Part shown: in pieces, positions 25,911 to 35,019 of the stretch | Layout of the letters: the number at the start of each line of letters is the position of its first letter | Numbering within the stretch: the stretch's first letter is position 1 | Assembly: GCA_028571455.1 (NCBI GenBank) | Contig: JAPVVG010000113.1 | Location: forward strand, 1 to 38,921 | DNA from: Desulfobacteraceae bacterium | GTDB taxonomy: Bacteria; Desulfobacterota; Desulfobacteria; Desulfobacterales; ETH-SRB1 | Length of the DNA stretch: 38,921 nucleotides | Direction: 5' to 3' | The notes under the pieces: generated by a model | Seen by the model: the letters and a program-made list of their open reading frames with translations, nothing else | The model's database searches: none | What the model was told of the DNA's origin: nothing | Position numbers and translations under genes: made by a program

Positions 25911-26151
25911 AAATTTAAGTACATATAAAATATTGTCTGTTCTCGTTACGGTAAGTTTGGGTATTTTAGCGATCTTGGCCGCCTTATCAAAGCGCAGGCT
26001 TTCCCACATTAACATCCACAACAAAACGTATTTTTGCAATGGTTCCGGTCTGAGAACAAATGGTCTGGTAACATCAAAGGGTGGAATAATGGAAAGGGGT
26101 GTCAAAATCTGAGCCTGAGGCACTTTAATAATACGAAGTAAAGCGTCAGCG

Positions 26152-26889
26152 CTAACTTTTATCGCTAATTGGGGCTGCTAAGAATAATTCTGGATAATTT
26201 GTAAAGACACCGTCTGCGTCCATTTTTTTGATTTTTAATATTTCATCAATTTTATTTACAGTAAAAACTAATATTTTAAATCCCTTATTATGAGATTGTC
26301 GGATTAATTCTAAAGATAAAATTCTTTTATTAACATTTAAAAATTTCGCAGATAATTCTTCAGCTATTTTGAAGTATGGAACATTGAGGTTATTAAATAA
26401 AACTCCTAAACTAATATTTGGTAATAGTTTTCTGGCAACAGTTAATTGCCGGTACTTAAACGAGGATAGCATAAAATTTTCATATTTCCATCCTTTAAAT
26501 TTAATATAGTCTTCTATTAAATTGCAAACCGGCTCAGCGGTATTATCACCTTTGAGTTCAATATTAAGACAAATATTATCTGTTGTATTATTCTTATCAA
26601 TTGTATCCAATACTTCCTCTAATATCGGAATTTTTTCTCCTTCACCTATATCTATCGAACGTAAAAAATCAAATGTTTGCTTATTTATTTTTACTGAGCC
26701 TTTTGCGGGATGTTTTACTTTATCATCATGTATAACCATAATATGCCCGTCAACATAGTGGACATCTATTTCAATCCATTTTGCCTTAAAATCTAATGCC
26801 TTTTGTATTGAAAGAAGAGTATTTTCAGGCGCAGATCCCATTGCTCCTCTATGCGCTATATATATAAAGTTTGAAAGATTATTACTCAA
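26152..26889 (-). CDS. Glycerophosphodiester phosphodiesterase (GDPD/UgpQ type)
   Basis: GDPD enzymes hydrolyse glycerophosphodiesters to glycerol-3-phosphate and an alcohol. The 245-residue protein has IAHRGAMGSAPENT (catalytic H13, R14 and metal-binding E), WIEIDVHYVDGHIMVIHDD (E40/D42 and catalytic H), LNIELKG, and VFTVNKIDEILKIKKMDADG at the end. The core is complete. There is no signal peptide, so it is cytoplasmic. It stands alone with spacers on both sides and is noticeably more AT-rich than its neighbours, which may indicate acquisition by transfer. Confidence 0.92.
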   Translation of the reverse strand: MSNNLSNFIYIAHRGAMGSAPENTLLSIQKALDFKAKWIEIDVHYVDGHIMVIHDDKVKHPAKGSVKINKQTFDFLRSIDIGEGEKIPILEEVLDTIDKNNTTDNICLNIELKGDNTAEPVCNLIEDYIKFKGWKYENFMLSSFKYRQLTVARKLLPNISLGVLFNNLNVPYFKIAEELSAKFLNVNKRILSLELIRQSHNKGFKILVFTVNKIDEILKIKKMDADGVFTNYPELFLAAPISDKS

Positions 26890-26905
26890 GTTTCGCAGCC
26901 TTAAT

Positions 26906-27095
26906 TTGAGACCTTTGCAAAACGCCCCCTTTTGCCCAATTGAGCGCTGATGGTTAGCGCTATCCTCAAAATACTCAATGTATTCCTGCGGTTAATCCGC
27001 CTCAGGCTGATCGCCTTCCCTGTCTGCGTGCAACGCACAGGCAGGCTTGAACTTGAATCCCGCTTTTAGCAGGAAGCATTTTTCAAAGGTTTCAA
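26906..27095. repeat. MITE-like element of a second TIR family, 190 bp
   Basis: The left end ttgagacctttgcaaaacgc (26906-26925) is the inverted match of the right end gcatttttcaaaggtttcaa (27076-27095), with a few mismatches. The interior contains an agcgct-type palindrome and a hairpin (cctgtctgcgtgcaacgc and the bases after it), but no gene. A solo right end of the same family overlaps the polA stop codon at 32086-32105. Confidence 0.65.
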
Positions 27096-27188
27096 TTTCT
27101 ATTCACCAAAAACATAATATCGTAACAGTCAGTTTAATCAAGTTATTTCTTAGGATCTGCTCTTGACTCTTGCAAGGTAAAATGTTTC

Positions 27189-27218
27189 CTCGTTCCCACG
27201 CTCCTGCGTAGGAACGAG
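27189..27218. repeat. Dispersed hairpin repeat (ctcgttcccacgctcctgc type)
   Basis: This is the third site of this repeat in the window; it forms a hairpin between gttcc and ggaac arms. It lies in the 438-nt gene-free gap between the GDPD and histidine-kinase genes. The remainder of that gap (27096-27188, 27219-27327) shows nothing I can name. Confidence 0.65.
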
Positions 27219-27327
27219 GAACAGATCGGGCTTACCATGTCCGGCAAGAAGGCGCGCATCTTATGTTACCGCTTCCTTCGGTATTGCCCCAGCAGGGCTG
27301 CAGGGAGTATCAACATGTAAAAAATAG

Positions 27328-29421
27328 CTATCTATCTAATGCATGCCTGACAGCCAGTCCGATTTGTTCCAGCATAAAAGGCTTCTTAATATAAGCTCCA
27401 GCACCGAGTCTTTGAGCTTTCGTGACACGTTCTGTTTCGGAAAATCCGCTTGCGATGAGAGCTTTCTGGTGAGGGTGTATTTCAAGGATTCTCCTGTATG
27501 TCTCAAGCCCGTCAATTCCTGGATCCATAATCATATCTAGAAGCAGAAGATCCGCTGAGTTTTCCTTTAAGTATTCAACCGCTTCTTTTCCGCTTGATAC
27601 GGTTGTGACGGTATAACCAAGTCTGCCCAGCATACCGGAAGCGATTTCCCTCTGCTCTTCCACATCATCCACAATTAAAATGGCTTCTCCTTTCCCCATA
27701 TAGTCTTCAATGGATATAAGGGCGTCATCCTTTTTTGACTCTTTCCTGGTTACGGGAAAATATATCGTGATTGTCGTTCCCTTTCCCTCGGCGCTCTGGA
27801 TATCGATATATCCGTTATGATCCTTCACTGTACCCCATACGACCGCCATACCCAGACCCGTTCCGCTTCTTCCCATTACTTTTTTCGTGTAGAAAGGCTC
27901 AAATATTTTTTCTAAGCCCTCTTCTGATATGCCTATTCCTTCGTCAGAAATGGTAAGGGTTACATAATCTCCTTCTTTTACATTGTCATAACCTGTTATT
28001 GGTCTGTCTATATACTGGTTTCTTGTAGATATGATCACCCTCCCTCCGCTGGGCATGGCCTCCGCAGCATTTATTATCAGGTTCATGATTGTTTTGGATA
28101 GGTGAACCGGTGAGCCCATAATATTCAGCAGGTTTTCTTCAAGATTGATCTCGAGCTGCAGATGGGGATGGAATGATTTTATCTTTTCGTGTTCGGGTGT
28201 TTTTAGATAATCGGATATGATGTTGTTCAGGCTTACGACTTCAGTAACAGCGACTCCCCTTCTGGCTAATACCAGAAGATCCTGGACGATGGCCGCTGCT
28301 TTTTCTCCTGATTTCTGGATGGTCAAAATAGGTTTTCTTAAGGGGCTATCCTCCGGAATTTGCATTAATAGCAAATCAGGATAGCTGACAATACCACCCA
28401 ATACGTTGTTAAGGTCGTGTGCCACGCCTCCCGCAAGGGTGCCGATTGCTTCCATTTTTCTGGCTCGCTGGAGTTGGTCTTGAAGCTTCTTTTTTTCCTC
28501 ATTTGCCGCCTTATGATCTGAAAGGTCACGGTTATAGACCACATAACCGACAAAGTTCATATTTTCATCATAAATTGCATTCGCCTTTCTCCATACAGGA
28601 ATAATGGTTCCGTCTTTACTAACAAGTTCTATCTCACTTTCATAATAACCCGTCTTTTTCAAACTGCGAAGCCTTTCTCTAAATGAGGATTCGCTATTAT
28701 CCGAAAAAACCCTTGTTGTGTGATTTCCTATGAGTTCCTCACGTTTATACCCGAGGAGTATTGTTTGTGCTTTATTGCAATCTACAATATTGCCCTCGGC
28801 ATCCAGCACTTCCACTCCGTCAGGTGCCGCCTCAAACAACATTTTATAATTTTCTTTCTTTTGAAGGTTATTGTTGATTTCCCTTATCATGTTGTATAAT
28901 TTATAGTTTTCCAATGCGTTAGAACTGTTAAGCAGAATAATGGAAAGTATTGATAGCGACATGTCGGGAATATTACTGTCTCCTTCTTCCAGTAACCCGA
29001 CGAACATTCCCCTTACTCTGGAACTTGTAGTCATAACATGGAAAATGAATTGGCGTTTGTGTTGTTTGGTTGAAACGATAACAGGTCTTTTTTCTCTCAA
29101 AGCCCAGGCAAATATTCCTTCATCAATAAAAAACCCGACCTCTTTCTCAATATATGATTCGCAGTGCCTGGGTTCTATCTTAGAAATGACAAATTCATTA
29201 TTGTTTTCGTCCACTAAATAAAAAGCCATGGCTTCGAGTCGCATAAGACTGCGTATCCGCGACATTGTTTCGTCTAAAATTATAGAGAAGTCCTGCATCT
29301 TGCTGATACTTGGTTGAAAATCTCCAAGAGAGGCTGCCATTTCCAGGGCATCCAGAGTAAAGCGATTGACGTCTTCCAGATACTGGACCCGCTTTTCAAG
29401 GTATTGAGCGTTTTTTTTCAT
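27328..29421 (-). CDS. GAF-PAS hybrid sensor histidine kinase with C-terminal receiver
   Basis: The frame opens further upstream (to a TTG at 29469), but ATG 29421 is preferred: it has AAAGG 4 nt upstream and lies just after the HDOD stop. ATG 29439 is the alternative. Numbered from 29421, residues 1-180 are a coiled start plus a GAF-like sensor region, ~190-305 a PAS domain (LFEAAPDGVEVLDAEGNIVD), and HisKA has phospho-acceptor H335 (AGGVAHDLNNVLGG). HATPase shows N451, DEGIG (493-497) and GTGLGMAV (520-527). The receiver has phospho-acceptor D629 (LLLLDMIMDP). No membrane segment is visible, so it senses a cytoplasmic signal. It is co-transcribed with the HDOD gene upstream. Confidence 0.92.
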   Translation of the reverse strand: MKKNAQYLEKRVQYLEDVNRFTLDALEMAASLGDFQPSISKMQDFSIILDETMSRIRSLMRLEAMAFYLVDENNNEFVISKIEPRHCESYIEKEVGFFIDEGIFAWALREKRPVIVSTKQHKRQFIFHVMTTSSRVRGMFVGLLEEGDSNIPDMSLSILSIILLNSSNALENYKLYNMIREINNNLQKKENYKMLFEAAPDGVEVLDAEGNIVDCNKAQTILLGYKREELIGNHTTRVFSDNSESSFRERLRSLKKTGYYESEIELVSKDGTIIPVWRKANAIYDENMNFVGYVVYNRDLSDHKAANEEKKKLQDQLQRARKMEAIGTLAGGVAHDLNNVLGGIVSYPDLLLMQIPEDSPLRKPILTIQKSGEKAAAIVQDLLVLARRGVAVTEVVSLNNIISDYLKTPEHEKIKSFHPHLQLEINLEENLLNIMGSPVHLSKTIMNLIINAAEAMPSGGRVIISTRNQYIDRPITGYDNVKEGDYVTLTISDEGIGISEEGLEKIFEPFYTKKVMGRSGTGLGMAVVWGTVKDHNGYIDIQSAEGKGTTITIYFPVTRKESKKDDALISIEDYMGKGEAILIVDDVEEQREIASGMLGRLGYTVTTVSSGKEAVEYLKENSADLLLLDMIMDPGIDGLETYRRILEIHPHQKALIASGFSETERVTKAQRLGAGAYIKKPFMLEQIGLAVRHALDR

Positions 29422-29428
29422 TTTGCCT

Positions 29429-30697
29429 TTAGTTTTCATCCGAACAGAAAAATTTAAATATTTCCTCAATGTGTTGGTCTGCCTGTTTTATCGTCAAGTC
29501 CAGGATATTTGTCGATAGCCCTATACATTCCCAGGCATCCAAATCCAATGGTGAGACAAAGCGCTCCCCGCTTGAACCGATTCCTGTGGCATTTGCCATG
29601 ATATCTGCCAGATGCACAATAGAAGGTTCCAGAGGATACTGAGATTTTTGTGGACTATGATGATACGTAACGGCCTGTTCTATCAAAACAGGCAATTTCC
29701 ACTTTTTTAAAAGCAATCCGCCTATTTTTGCATGGTCAAAATCCAGGTCTTCATATTCTACTCTGTTTAACATGATATTAGTGCGTTTCGCTTTCGCAAG
29801 GACGTATGTAGCGTGATCCGGTGCGTAAGTGTATAAAATCAAACGGCCGATGTCATGAAGTAATCCGGACAGAAACAGACGTTCCGTATTTTGTATACCT
29901 TGATAACTTGCTATAATCCTCGCATTAACACCGCAGGCAATGCTGTGTTTCCAGAATGATTTCATATCAACAATATCAGATGGAACGTCCTTGAACATAT
30001 TGATGACAGTAACTCCGGAGGCCAGAGAGCTCAGCTGCCTTGTTCCGACAATGGTCACTGCGCGAGATATGCTATCGATCTTGGATGGAAACCCGTAAAA
30101 TGCACTGTTAACGATTCTCAAAAGCCGCGCAGAAAGACTGGTATCTTTGCTTATTACCCTGCCAATATCATTAGCTGAGCTGTTAGGCTTGACGATGGTT
30201 TCGTTTATTTTCGAAAATATCATTGGTAGCGTCGGAAGCTTTAAAATATGACGCTGTATGAACTTATTGAAATCGATTTTAGTACTCATCAATTCCGGCA
30301 TCTCATTCGTTTCCGCATCACCTTCAGAACGGTCATCAAATTCTGCATTTTCCCTCGGGTGATCGCTTTGCATTTCCCTTGCCTTTTGCAAAATACACAA
30401 GCGGAAGAGTTCCCGAGTTACTGGATGATCAGTGTTAGAGTGACGAAAACATCCACGAACCATTTTTTCGGCCATTTCTATCGTTGCAGGATCCATCTCG
30501 CTGATGGCATTATCTTCTACATCCTCCGCGATTATTCCTTCAATATTCGCTTCAATCACTCCCCACATTTTGAGCATTTTGATATGTCTTGCTGTCAGGC
30601 TCGCTCCACTTGGCAATAGAAAACGGCCGTTGCGATCTTTTAAGTTTTCAGCTAACATCATCCCCGGTTCTATTTTATTAATTTTAATTAGACACAT
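29429..30697 (-). CDS. HDOD domain signalling protein
   Basis: Residues ~1-60 resemble the small N-terminal domain often preceding HD-GYP/HDOD proteins (IEPGMMLAENLKDRNGRFLL). Residues ~140-345 are an HDOD domain: RHILKLPTLPMIFSKINETI, SLSARLLRIVNSAFYGFPSK, FLSGLLHDIGRLILYTYAP. The HD pair is visible in LLHDIG, but HDOD proteins generally lack hydrolase activity and act as regulatory scaffolds. An AAGGA site lies 13 nt before the ATG. The gene and the kinase form a two-gene operon; about 600 nt of untranslated or intergenic DNA precedes it. Confidence 0.9.
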   Translation of the reverse strand: MCLIKINKIEPGMMLAENLKDRNGRFLLPSGASLTARHIKMLKMWGVIEANIEGIIAEDVEDNAISEMDPATIEMAEKMVRGCFRHSNTDHPVTRELFRLCILQKAREMQSDHPRENAEFDDRSEGDAETNEMPELMSTKIDFNKFIQRHILKLPTLPMIFSKINETIVKPNSSANDIGRVISKDTSLSARLLRIVNSAFYGFPSKIDSISRAVTIVGTRQLSSLASGVTVINMFKDVPSDIVDMKSFWKHSIACGVNARIIASYQGIQNTERLFLSGLLHDIGRLILYTYAPDHATYVLAKAKRTNIMLNRVEYEDLDFDHAKIGGLLLKKWKLPVLIEQAVTYHHSPQKSQYPLEPSIVHLADIMANATGIGSSGERFVSPLDLDAWECIGLSTNILDLTIKQADQHIEEIFKFFCSDEN

Positions 30698-31299
30698 TGT
30701 ATTGCTAAAATATCCTTCACTGCGTATCGTACGGAAATAACGTAAGCGTTCACGGAACGTTGAAATTAGAAATAACTTAAAACATCTTTACTCCCCAACC
30801 CTTTAAACTTCTCATCCTGTTATGAATAAAGCCTAAATATTTTTATCGGCGTTTTTATCAATAAACTTAAGTAGATTTGATCTTCAACAATCCTTTGCCT
30901 GACAATTGTGAAATATTTTTCTAATTCCTGTATTGATCCGGGTTTGTCTTACTGTCATATATTTACATTCAATTGGCTGGCGTTATTTATCTAATTCATC
31001 CCTGGGTAAATCGGGAGACATCCATGATAAGTTTTGTCAAGGGGAAAACGGAGGTTTCCCCTGACCTTCCGGATTGACGGGGAAAATCGGGGGATACCAT
31101 ACTCATTTCTCAAGAACAGATTAGAATTTTTATTTGCAATGCTATAATGCTGGTGAAAAATCAGCGTCTAAATTTTTCAGATAGGGGGAATAGGTGAATT
31201 CAAATTGCAAGTGCACCACATAAAATTATAGTTTGACATGATGTGTATTCTGGTAGTGTGAGGAAGGGTTATGTGGCTTTATCAATAAATTGAAGAGGT
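30698..31299. other. 600-nt gene-free region upstream of the HDOD-kinase operon
   Basis: There is no convincing ORF on either strand. It contains an 8-bp perfect hairpin, AGGGGAAA (31040-31047) with TTTCCCCT (31055-31062) around a 7-nt loop. TTGACA (plus 31235) and a minus-strand TTGACA near the hairpin lack good -10 partners. I could not match known riboswitch signatures such as the c-di-GMP aptamer. It may hold a regulatory leader for the HDOD operon. Confidence 0.4.
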
Positions 31300-31590
31300 T
31301 TAAGGATTGAGATATTTTTTTAGTTCTCGATAGAAATTTTGATGAGAACCAAAGGTATAAAGAATAAGAGAATTTTCTATAATTTCATATGCCAAAAGAA
31401 TTAACGACTGCATGGATTTAAATTTATATACTCGAACCCCGCTCAGATCACCAATTTTCATGGTTCCTATTTCCGGGTCTTGAGTTATTTCACGAACTGC
31501 CTTATCTAAATCTTTAATTTGGTTCTTATGTAGTCTTTTTTTCTGTTTGGCAAACAAAGGGGACTGAATGACTTTATTTATTTCAATCAT
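31300..31590 (-). CDS. RelE/ParE-superfamily toxin
   Basis: The 96-residue product (MIEINKVIQSPLFAKQKKRL, AVREITQDPEIGTMKIGDL, SGVRVYKFKSMQSLILLAYE, NSLILYTFGSHQNFYRELKK) has the RelE/StbE-like fold pattern, with Arg/Lys-rich start and the F-G-x-H-x-N-FY ending typical of this branch. It probably acts as a ribosome-dependent RNase. Its start overlaps the antitoxin stop by 4 nt. Length is normal, so it is likely intact. Confidence 0.85.
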   Translation of the reverse strand: MIEINKVIQSPLFAKQKKRLHKNQIKDLDKAVREITQDPEIGTMKIGDLSGVRVYKFKSMQSLILLAYEIIENSLILYTFGSHQNFYRELKKYLNP

Positions 31591-31814
31591 TCGCCTTCTC
31601 CGAAAACATATGGGGTTCCAAGCCCAGCTTTAATTTGCTCTTTTGCAATGAGAATTTCTTGAATAAATGGCAATGGCAGATCTGGATTTTCTTCAATTAT
31701 TTGACCGATGCTTGCCCAATATTCAATTTGACCGGCAATAGATCGTTTAAATATTTTTGATTTAATTTTGGCTTTTATTAAAAGATCATCTGATATTTTA
31801 ACGGCTGTTGACAT
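31587..31814 (-). CDS. ParD-like antitoxin
   Basis: The 75-residue product matches the ParD_like antitoxin family: STAVKISDDLLIKAKIKSK, RSIAGQIEYWASIGQIIEEN, PDLPLPFIQEILIAKEQIKA. It has a ribbon-helix-helix N-terminus for DNA binding and a C-terminal arm for toxin binding. A GGAG site stands 9 nt before the ATG. An interrupted inverted repeat (ATTGTT ... AACAAT, about 31830-31850) just upstream is a candidate operator. Confidence 0.85.
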   Translation of the reverse strand: MSTAVKISDDLLIKAKIKSKIFKRSIAGQIEYWASIGQIIEENPDLPLPFIQEILIAKEQIKAGLGTPYVFGEGE

Positions 31815-32085
31815 AATTATACTCCATTTTTATTGTTTTTATTAATAACAATATGAACCATAAGACAATATTTTGCAACTATTAATTTCAAATTATTACA
31901 TATTGCTTTTATAAAACAATATACAATCAATAAAGCCACAGAAAGGCTATGGGAGGAAGGCTGGAAAAACGTATATCTGTTTAGAGTTTTTTCAAAACGC
32001 AAGGTTAAATCAAAGCATATCTTTTAAAAAATCAAGGGTTTTATTGAGAATATTACAATCAGGGTCAGGCCGGTATGGAGATTGA
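31815..32085. other. Spacer between polA and the ParD/RelE pair
   Basis: Apart from the operator-like inverted repeat at about 31830-31850, I see no gene or RNA here. The short open frames in this AT-rich stretch have no coding pattern. Confidence 0.5.
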
Positions 32086-32105
32086 ACATTTTTCAAAGGT
32101 CTCAA
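32086..32105. repeat. Solo TIR arm overlapping the polA stop codon
   Basis: acatttttcaaaggtctcaa matches the right end of the 26906-27095 element. The polA stop (TCA on plus, 32102-32104) lies within it. The end of an inserted repeat may have supplied or replaced the polA stop codon. Confidence 0.55.
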
Positions 32106-34783
32106 TGCGCTTCAGCCCAGTTAATGCCGCATGCAACATTCACCTTTAGGGGCACTTTGAGGTCCCAGATCCCTTCCATAATATTTTTGACGAGTTTTTG
32201 AACCAGATCGATTTCATCAGGAGGCGCTTCAAAAACGATTTCATCATGCACTGAAAGGAGCATTGCTGCCTTAAAATTTTTAGCCCTTAATGCAGAATCC
32301 ACATTTATCATCGCCACCTTTATTAAATCTGCGGCTGATCCCTGAATGGGAGTATTGACCGCTGTTCTCTCGGCAAATTCGCGCACGTTTTTGTTGGGGC
32401 TGTTGATATCGGGCAAAAAACGGATGCGGCCTAACAGAGTGGATGTTTTCTTTGTTTTTTTTGCATCTTCTATTGCCCGGTCAATAAATTCCTTAACGCC
32501 TTTGTACCTTGCGAAATAGTTTTCTATATAGGTTGTTGCCATTTTTCGGCTAATGCCGAGCTCTTTGGAAAGACCATAAGAGCTCATGCCGTACACAATG
32601 CCGAAGTTTATAACCTTGGCCTGCTGCCTTAACTCAGGAGTGATAAAAGAAGGAAAAACCTGAAACACTTCGGCTGCCGTGCGAATATGGATATCCTCGT
32701 CGTCCTTGAAAGCCTTTATCAGTATTTGATCATTTGAATAATGTGCCACAATGCGCAGTTCTATCTGCGAGTAATCGGCTGAAAGGATCGACCATCCTTT
32801 TTTAGGGATGAATGCTTTGCGTATTTCCCTGCCGTCATCGGTGCGCACGGGAATGTTTTGAAGATTCGGATCCGAGCTGCTGAGACGGCCTGTGGCTGTA
32901 GTTGTTTGATTGAATGAGGTATGGATACGGCCTGTTTCCGGGTGAATGAGTTCAAGCAGAGCATCGGTATATGTTGATTTTAGCTTGGACAGGCTGCGGT
33001 ATCTTAAAATAATGGCCGGAAGTTCATGCTGTTCTGCAAGGGTCGTTAATACATCGACATCTGTTGAATACCCTGTTTTCTTTTTAGTTTTTTTCTGTAC
33101 CGGCAGTTTGAGTTTCTCAAAAAGAATCCAGCCAAGCTGCTGCGATGAGTTGATATTAAACTCTTCTCCCGCAATGGCAAAAATTCTGCCTTCAAGCCCT
33201 TCAAGCTGGTGTTCAAACGATTTTGAAAGGGAATGAAGCTTTTCTTTGTCAATGCCGATTCCCGTCATCTCCATCTTCATCAAAACAGGAACAAGGGGCA
33301 TCTCCACCTTTTCAAAAAGCTCTTCAAGATGCGCCTCTTTGAGCATCGGCTTCAATACATCGTAAGCCATCAGTGTAATGTCGGCATCTTCACATGCATA
33401 TGAACCGGCCTTTTCTATGGGAACATTGGAAAAGCAGGAGCCTTTTTTGCCTTTGCCGCCTGTAACCTCCTTATATGTAATTGTCCTGTGATCAAGAAAA
33501 TCAAGAGCGATCTGGTCGAGATTATGTGCGCGTTTTGAAGGATTGAGAAGATATGAAGCAAGCATTGTATCAAACATCACTCCGGCAAGGTTTATTCCAT
33601 GACGCGCAAGGACTATCCAGTCATATTTGATGTTCTGGCCGATCTTTTTAATGCCAGGATTTTCAAGAACAGGTTTCAGTAAGTTTAAAACATCTGCAAG
33701 ATCCGGCTGCTCCGGGACACCCGGATAATCATGGCCGCAGGGGATGTAAAACGCTTCATCAGGCCTGCTTGAAAATGACAACCCCACAAGCCTGGCTTGC
33801 ATGGGATTTACAGAGGTGGTCTCGGTGTCAAGGGCAAACAGCCCTGCCCTCTCAAGATTGTTGACAAGATCGGAAATGTCGTCAATGCTGAAAACTGTTT
33901 TGTAATTTTTTTTGGAAAGATCGCTCTTCCGCGGAAACGCCTGCTGCAACTGCCTGAATTCCAAATCTTTAAACAGCCTGGAAAGAATATTATTATCAGG
34001 AGGTTTGGATTTGAACTCTTCCGGATTAAACAATAAAGGCAGGCTTGTATTAATTGTAACAAGCTCTCTGCTCAAAAAGGCCTGGTCTTTGTATTTGACA
34101 AGATTTTCATGCAGCTTTTTCTTTTTTACAGTATCAATCCGTTCATATAAAAACTCCATGCTTTGATATGTTTTAATCAGATCAATAGCGGTTTTTGGGC
34201 CGATACCCGGCACGCCCGGAATGTTATCCGCTGTATCGCCGGACAGGCCCATTATATCAATTATCTGTAGCGGGTCCACTCCAAAGGTTTTCTGTATAGC
34301 CTCCGCATCTATTATCTTATCCTTCATGGGATCCCAGATAGTGGTTTTATCGGTCACAAGCTGCATGAAATCCTTGTCACCTGTAACCATGACCACTGAA
34401 AACCCGGCTTTCTCGGCAACTGTCGAAAGGGTGCCGATGAGATCGTCTGCTTCATATCCGGGCATCTCGATAACCGGCATATTGAATCCCTTTGTTATAT
34501 CCTTTATATATGGAATCTGAATTGACAGGTCATCCGGCATGGGGGGACGGTTAGCCTTGTATTCTTTATATATCTTATGCCTGAAAGTGGGCCCCCTTGC
34601 GTCAAAGAACATTGCCACATATTCCGGCGCACGATCCTCAATCAGCTTTAAAAGTGTCCTGGTAAACCCGAAAGCAGCGTTTGTGGGCAAACCTTTCGAA
34701 TTTGTAAGGCTCTGGATTGCATGATAAGCGCGATAAATATATGCGCTCCCGTCTATCAGGTATAATGTCTTTTCTTTATTCAT
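32102..34783 (-). CDS. polA: DNA polymerase I
   Basis: The 893-residue protein has all three PolA domains. Residues 1-290 are the 5'-3' exonuclease (LIDGSAYIYRAYHA, GYEADDLIGTL, MVTGDKDFMQL, GLSGDTADNIPGVPGIGPKT). Residues 310-490 are the 3'-5' exonuclease with an intact proofreading site (D319-x-E321, D388, D466). Residues 500-893 are the polymerase, with motif A SADYSQIELR (D670), motif B RQQAKVINFGIVYG and motif C VHDEIVFE (D847). It fills gaps in repair and removes Okazaki primers. The gene stands alone. Its 3' end runs into a TIR-type repeat and its 5' flank into another repeat cluster. Confidence 0.97.
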   Translation of the reverse strand: MNKEKTLYLIDGSAYIYRAYHAIQSLTNSKGLPTNAAFGFTRTLLKLIEDRAPEYVAMFFDARGPTFRHKIYKEYKANRPPMPDDLSIQIPYIKDITKGFNMPVIEMPGYEADDLIGTLSTVAEKAGFSVVMVTGDKDFMQLVTDKTTIWDPMKDKIIDAEAIQKTFGVDPLQIIDIMGLSGDTADNIPGVPGIGPKTAIDLIKTYQSMEFLYERIDTVKKKKLHENLVKYKDQAFLSRELVTINTSLPLLFNPEEFKSKPPDNNILSRLFKDLEFRQLQQAFPRKSDLSKKNYKTVFSIDDISDLVNNLERAGLFALDTETTSVNPMQARLVGLSFSSRPDEAFYIPCGHDYPGVPEQPDLADVLNLLKPVLENPGIKKIGQNIKYDWIVLARHGINLAGVMFDTMLASYLLNPSKRAHNLDQIALDFLDHRTITYKEVTGGKGKKGSCFSNVPIEKAGSYACEDADITLMAYDVLKPMLKEAHLEELFEKVEMPLVPVLMKMEMTGIGIDKEKLHSLSKSFEHQLEGLEGRIFAIAGEEFNINSSQQLGWILFEKLKLPVQKKTKKKTGYSTDVDVLTTLAEQHELPAIILRYRSLSKLKSTYTDALLELIHPETGRIHTSFNQTTTATGRLSSSDPNLQNIPVRTDDGREIRKAFIPKKGWSILSADYSQIELRIVAHYSNDQILIKAFKDDEDIHIRTAAEVFQVFPSFITPELRQQAKVINFGIVYGMSSYGLSKELGISRKMATTYIENYFARYKGVKEFIDRAIEDAKKTKKTSTLLGRIRFLPDINSPNKNVREFAERTAVNTPIQGSAADLIKVAMINVDSALRAKNFKAAMLLSVHDEIVFEAPPDEIDLVQKLVKNIMEGIWDLKVPLKVNVACGINWAEAH

Positions 34784-34833
34784 GGCATCTACTTCGGTGT
34801 GTAATTCAAGAGTGTTGGTTGAGCGAACATATT

Positions 34834-34913
34834 AAAATCCCCCTAACCCCCTTTAGAAAAGGGGGAATGGTTGAAAGTCCCCCTTTAGAAAAGGGGAATT
34901 TAGGGGGATTTTT
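34834..34913. repeat. Palindromic repeat upstream of polA
   Basis: The outer arms aaaatccccctaa and ttagggggatttt are inverted copies. Inside are two direct copies of cccctttagaaaagggg-type palindromes. It lies 51 nt upstream of the polA start and is part of a 604-nt gene-free gap (34784-35387). Confidence 0.75.
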
Positions 34914-35019
34914 ACCAACAGCCGTGAATTACACCCTCTACTTCGCATAGCAAAATTGATATCTATTATTGGGAAAATGGCATTGCCGATTAAACAATCT
35001 GCCTGTCAACATATGTAGC

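Larger units (their letters stand above)
25207..26151. other. Gene-free spacer upstream of recC
   Basis: Apart from the promoter repeat, the IS110 remnant, the solo TIR arm and the 32-bp repeat listed separately, this stretch contains a perfect palindrome agcgctaaccgttagcgct at about 25320-25339, with related copies at about 26146 and 26944. No intact gene is supported. A GTG-started minus-strand frame at 26123-25854 reads through the TIR arm and is probably a fragment or chance. Confidence 0.6.

Noticed and set aside
25854-26123. 89-codon minus-strand open frame starting with GTG
   Set aside because: No ribosome binding site, and its last third is translated from the TIR arm and a palindrome. 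It may be a gene fragment, but no family is recognisable.
29422-29469. Upstream TTG start of the histidine kinase
   Set aside because: It would overlap the HDOD gene by 41 nt and has no advantage over ATG 29421, which has its own AAAGG site.
30698-31299. c-di-GMP (GEMM) riboswitch upstream of the HDOD gene
   Set aside because: The conserved aptamer segments were not found on either strand.
31817-32002. 61-codon minus-strand open frame upstream of the ParD-like gene
   Set aside because: AT-rich chance frame, no ribosome binding site, and it runs over the candidate operator.
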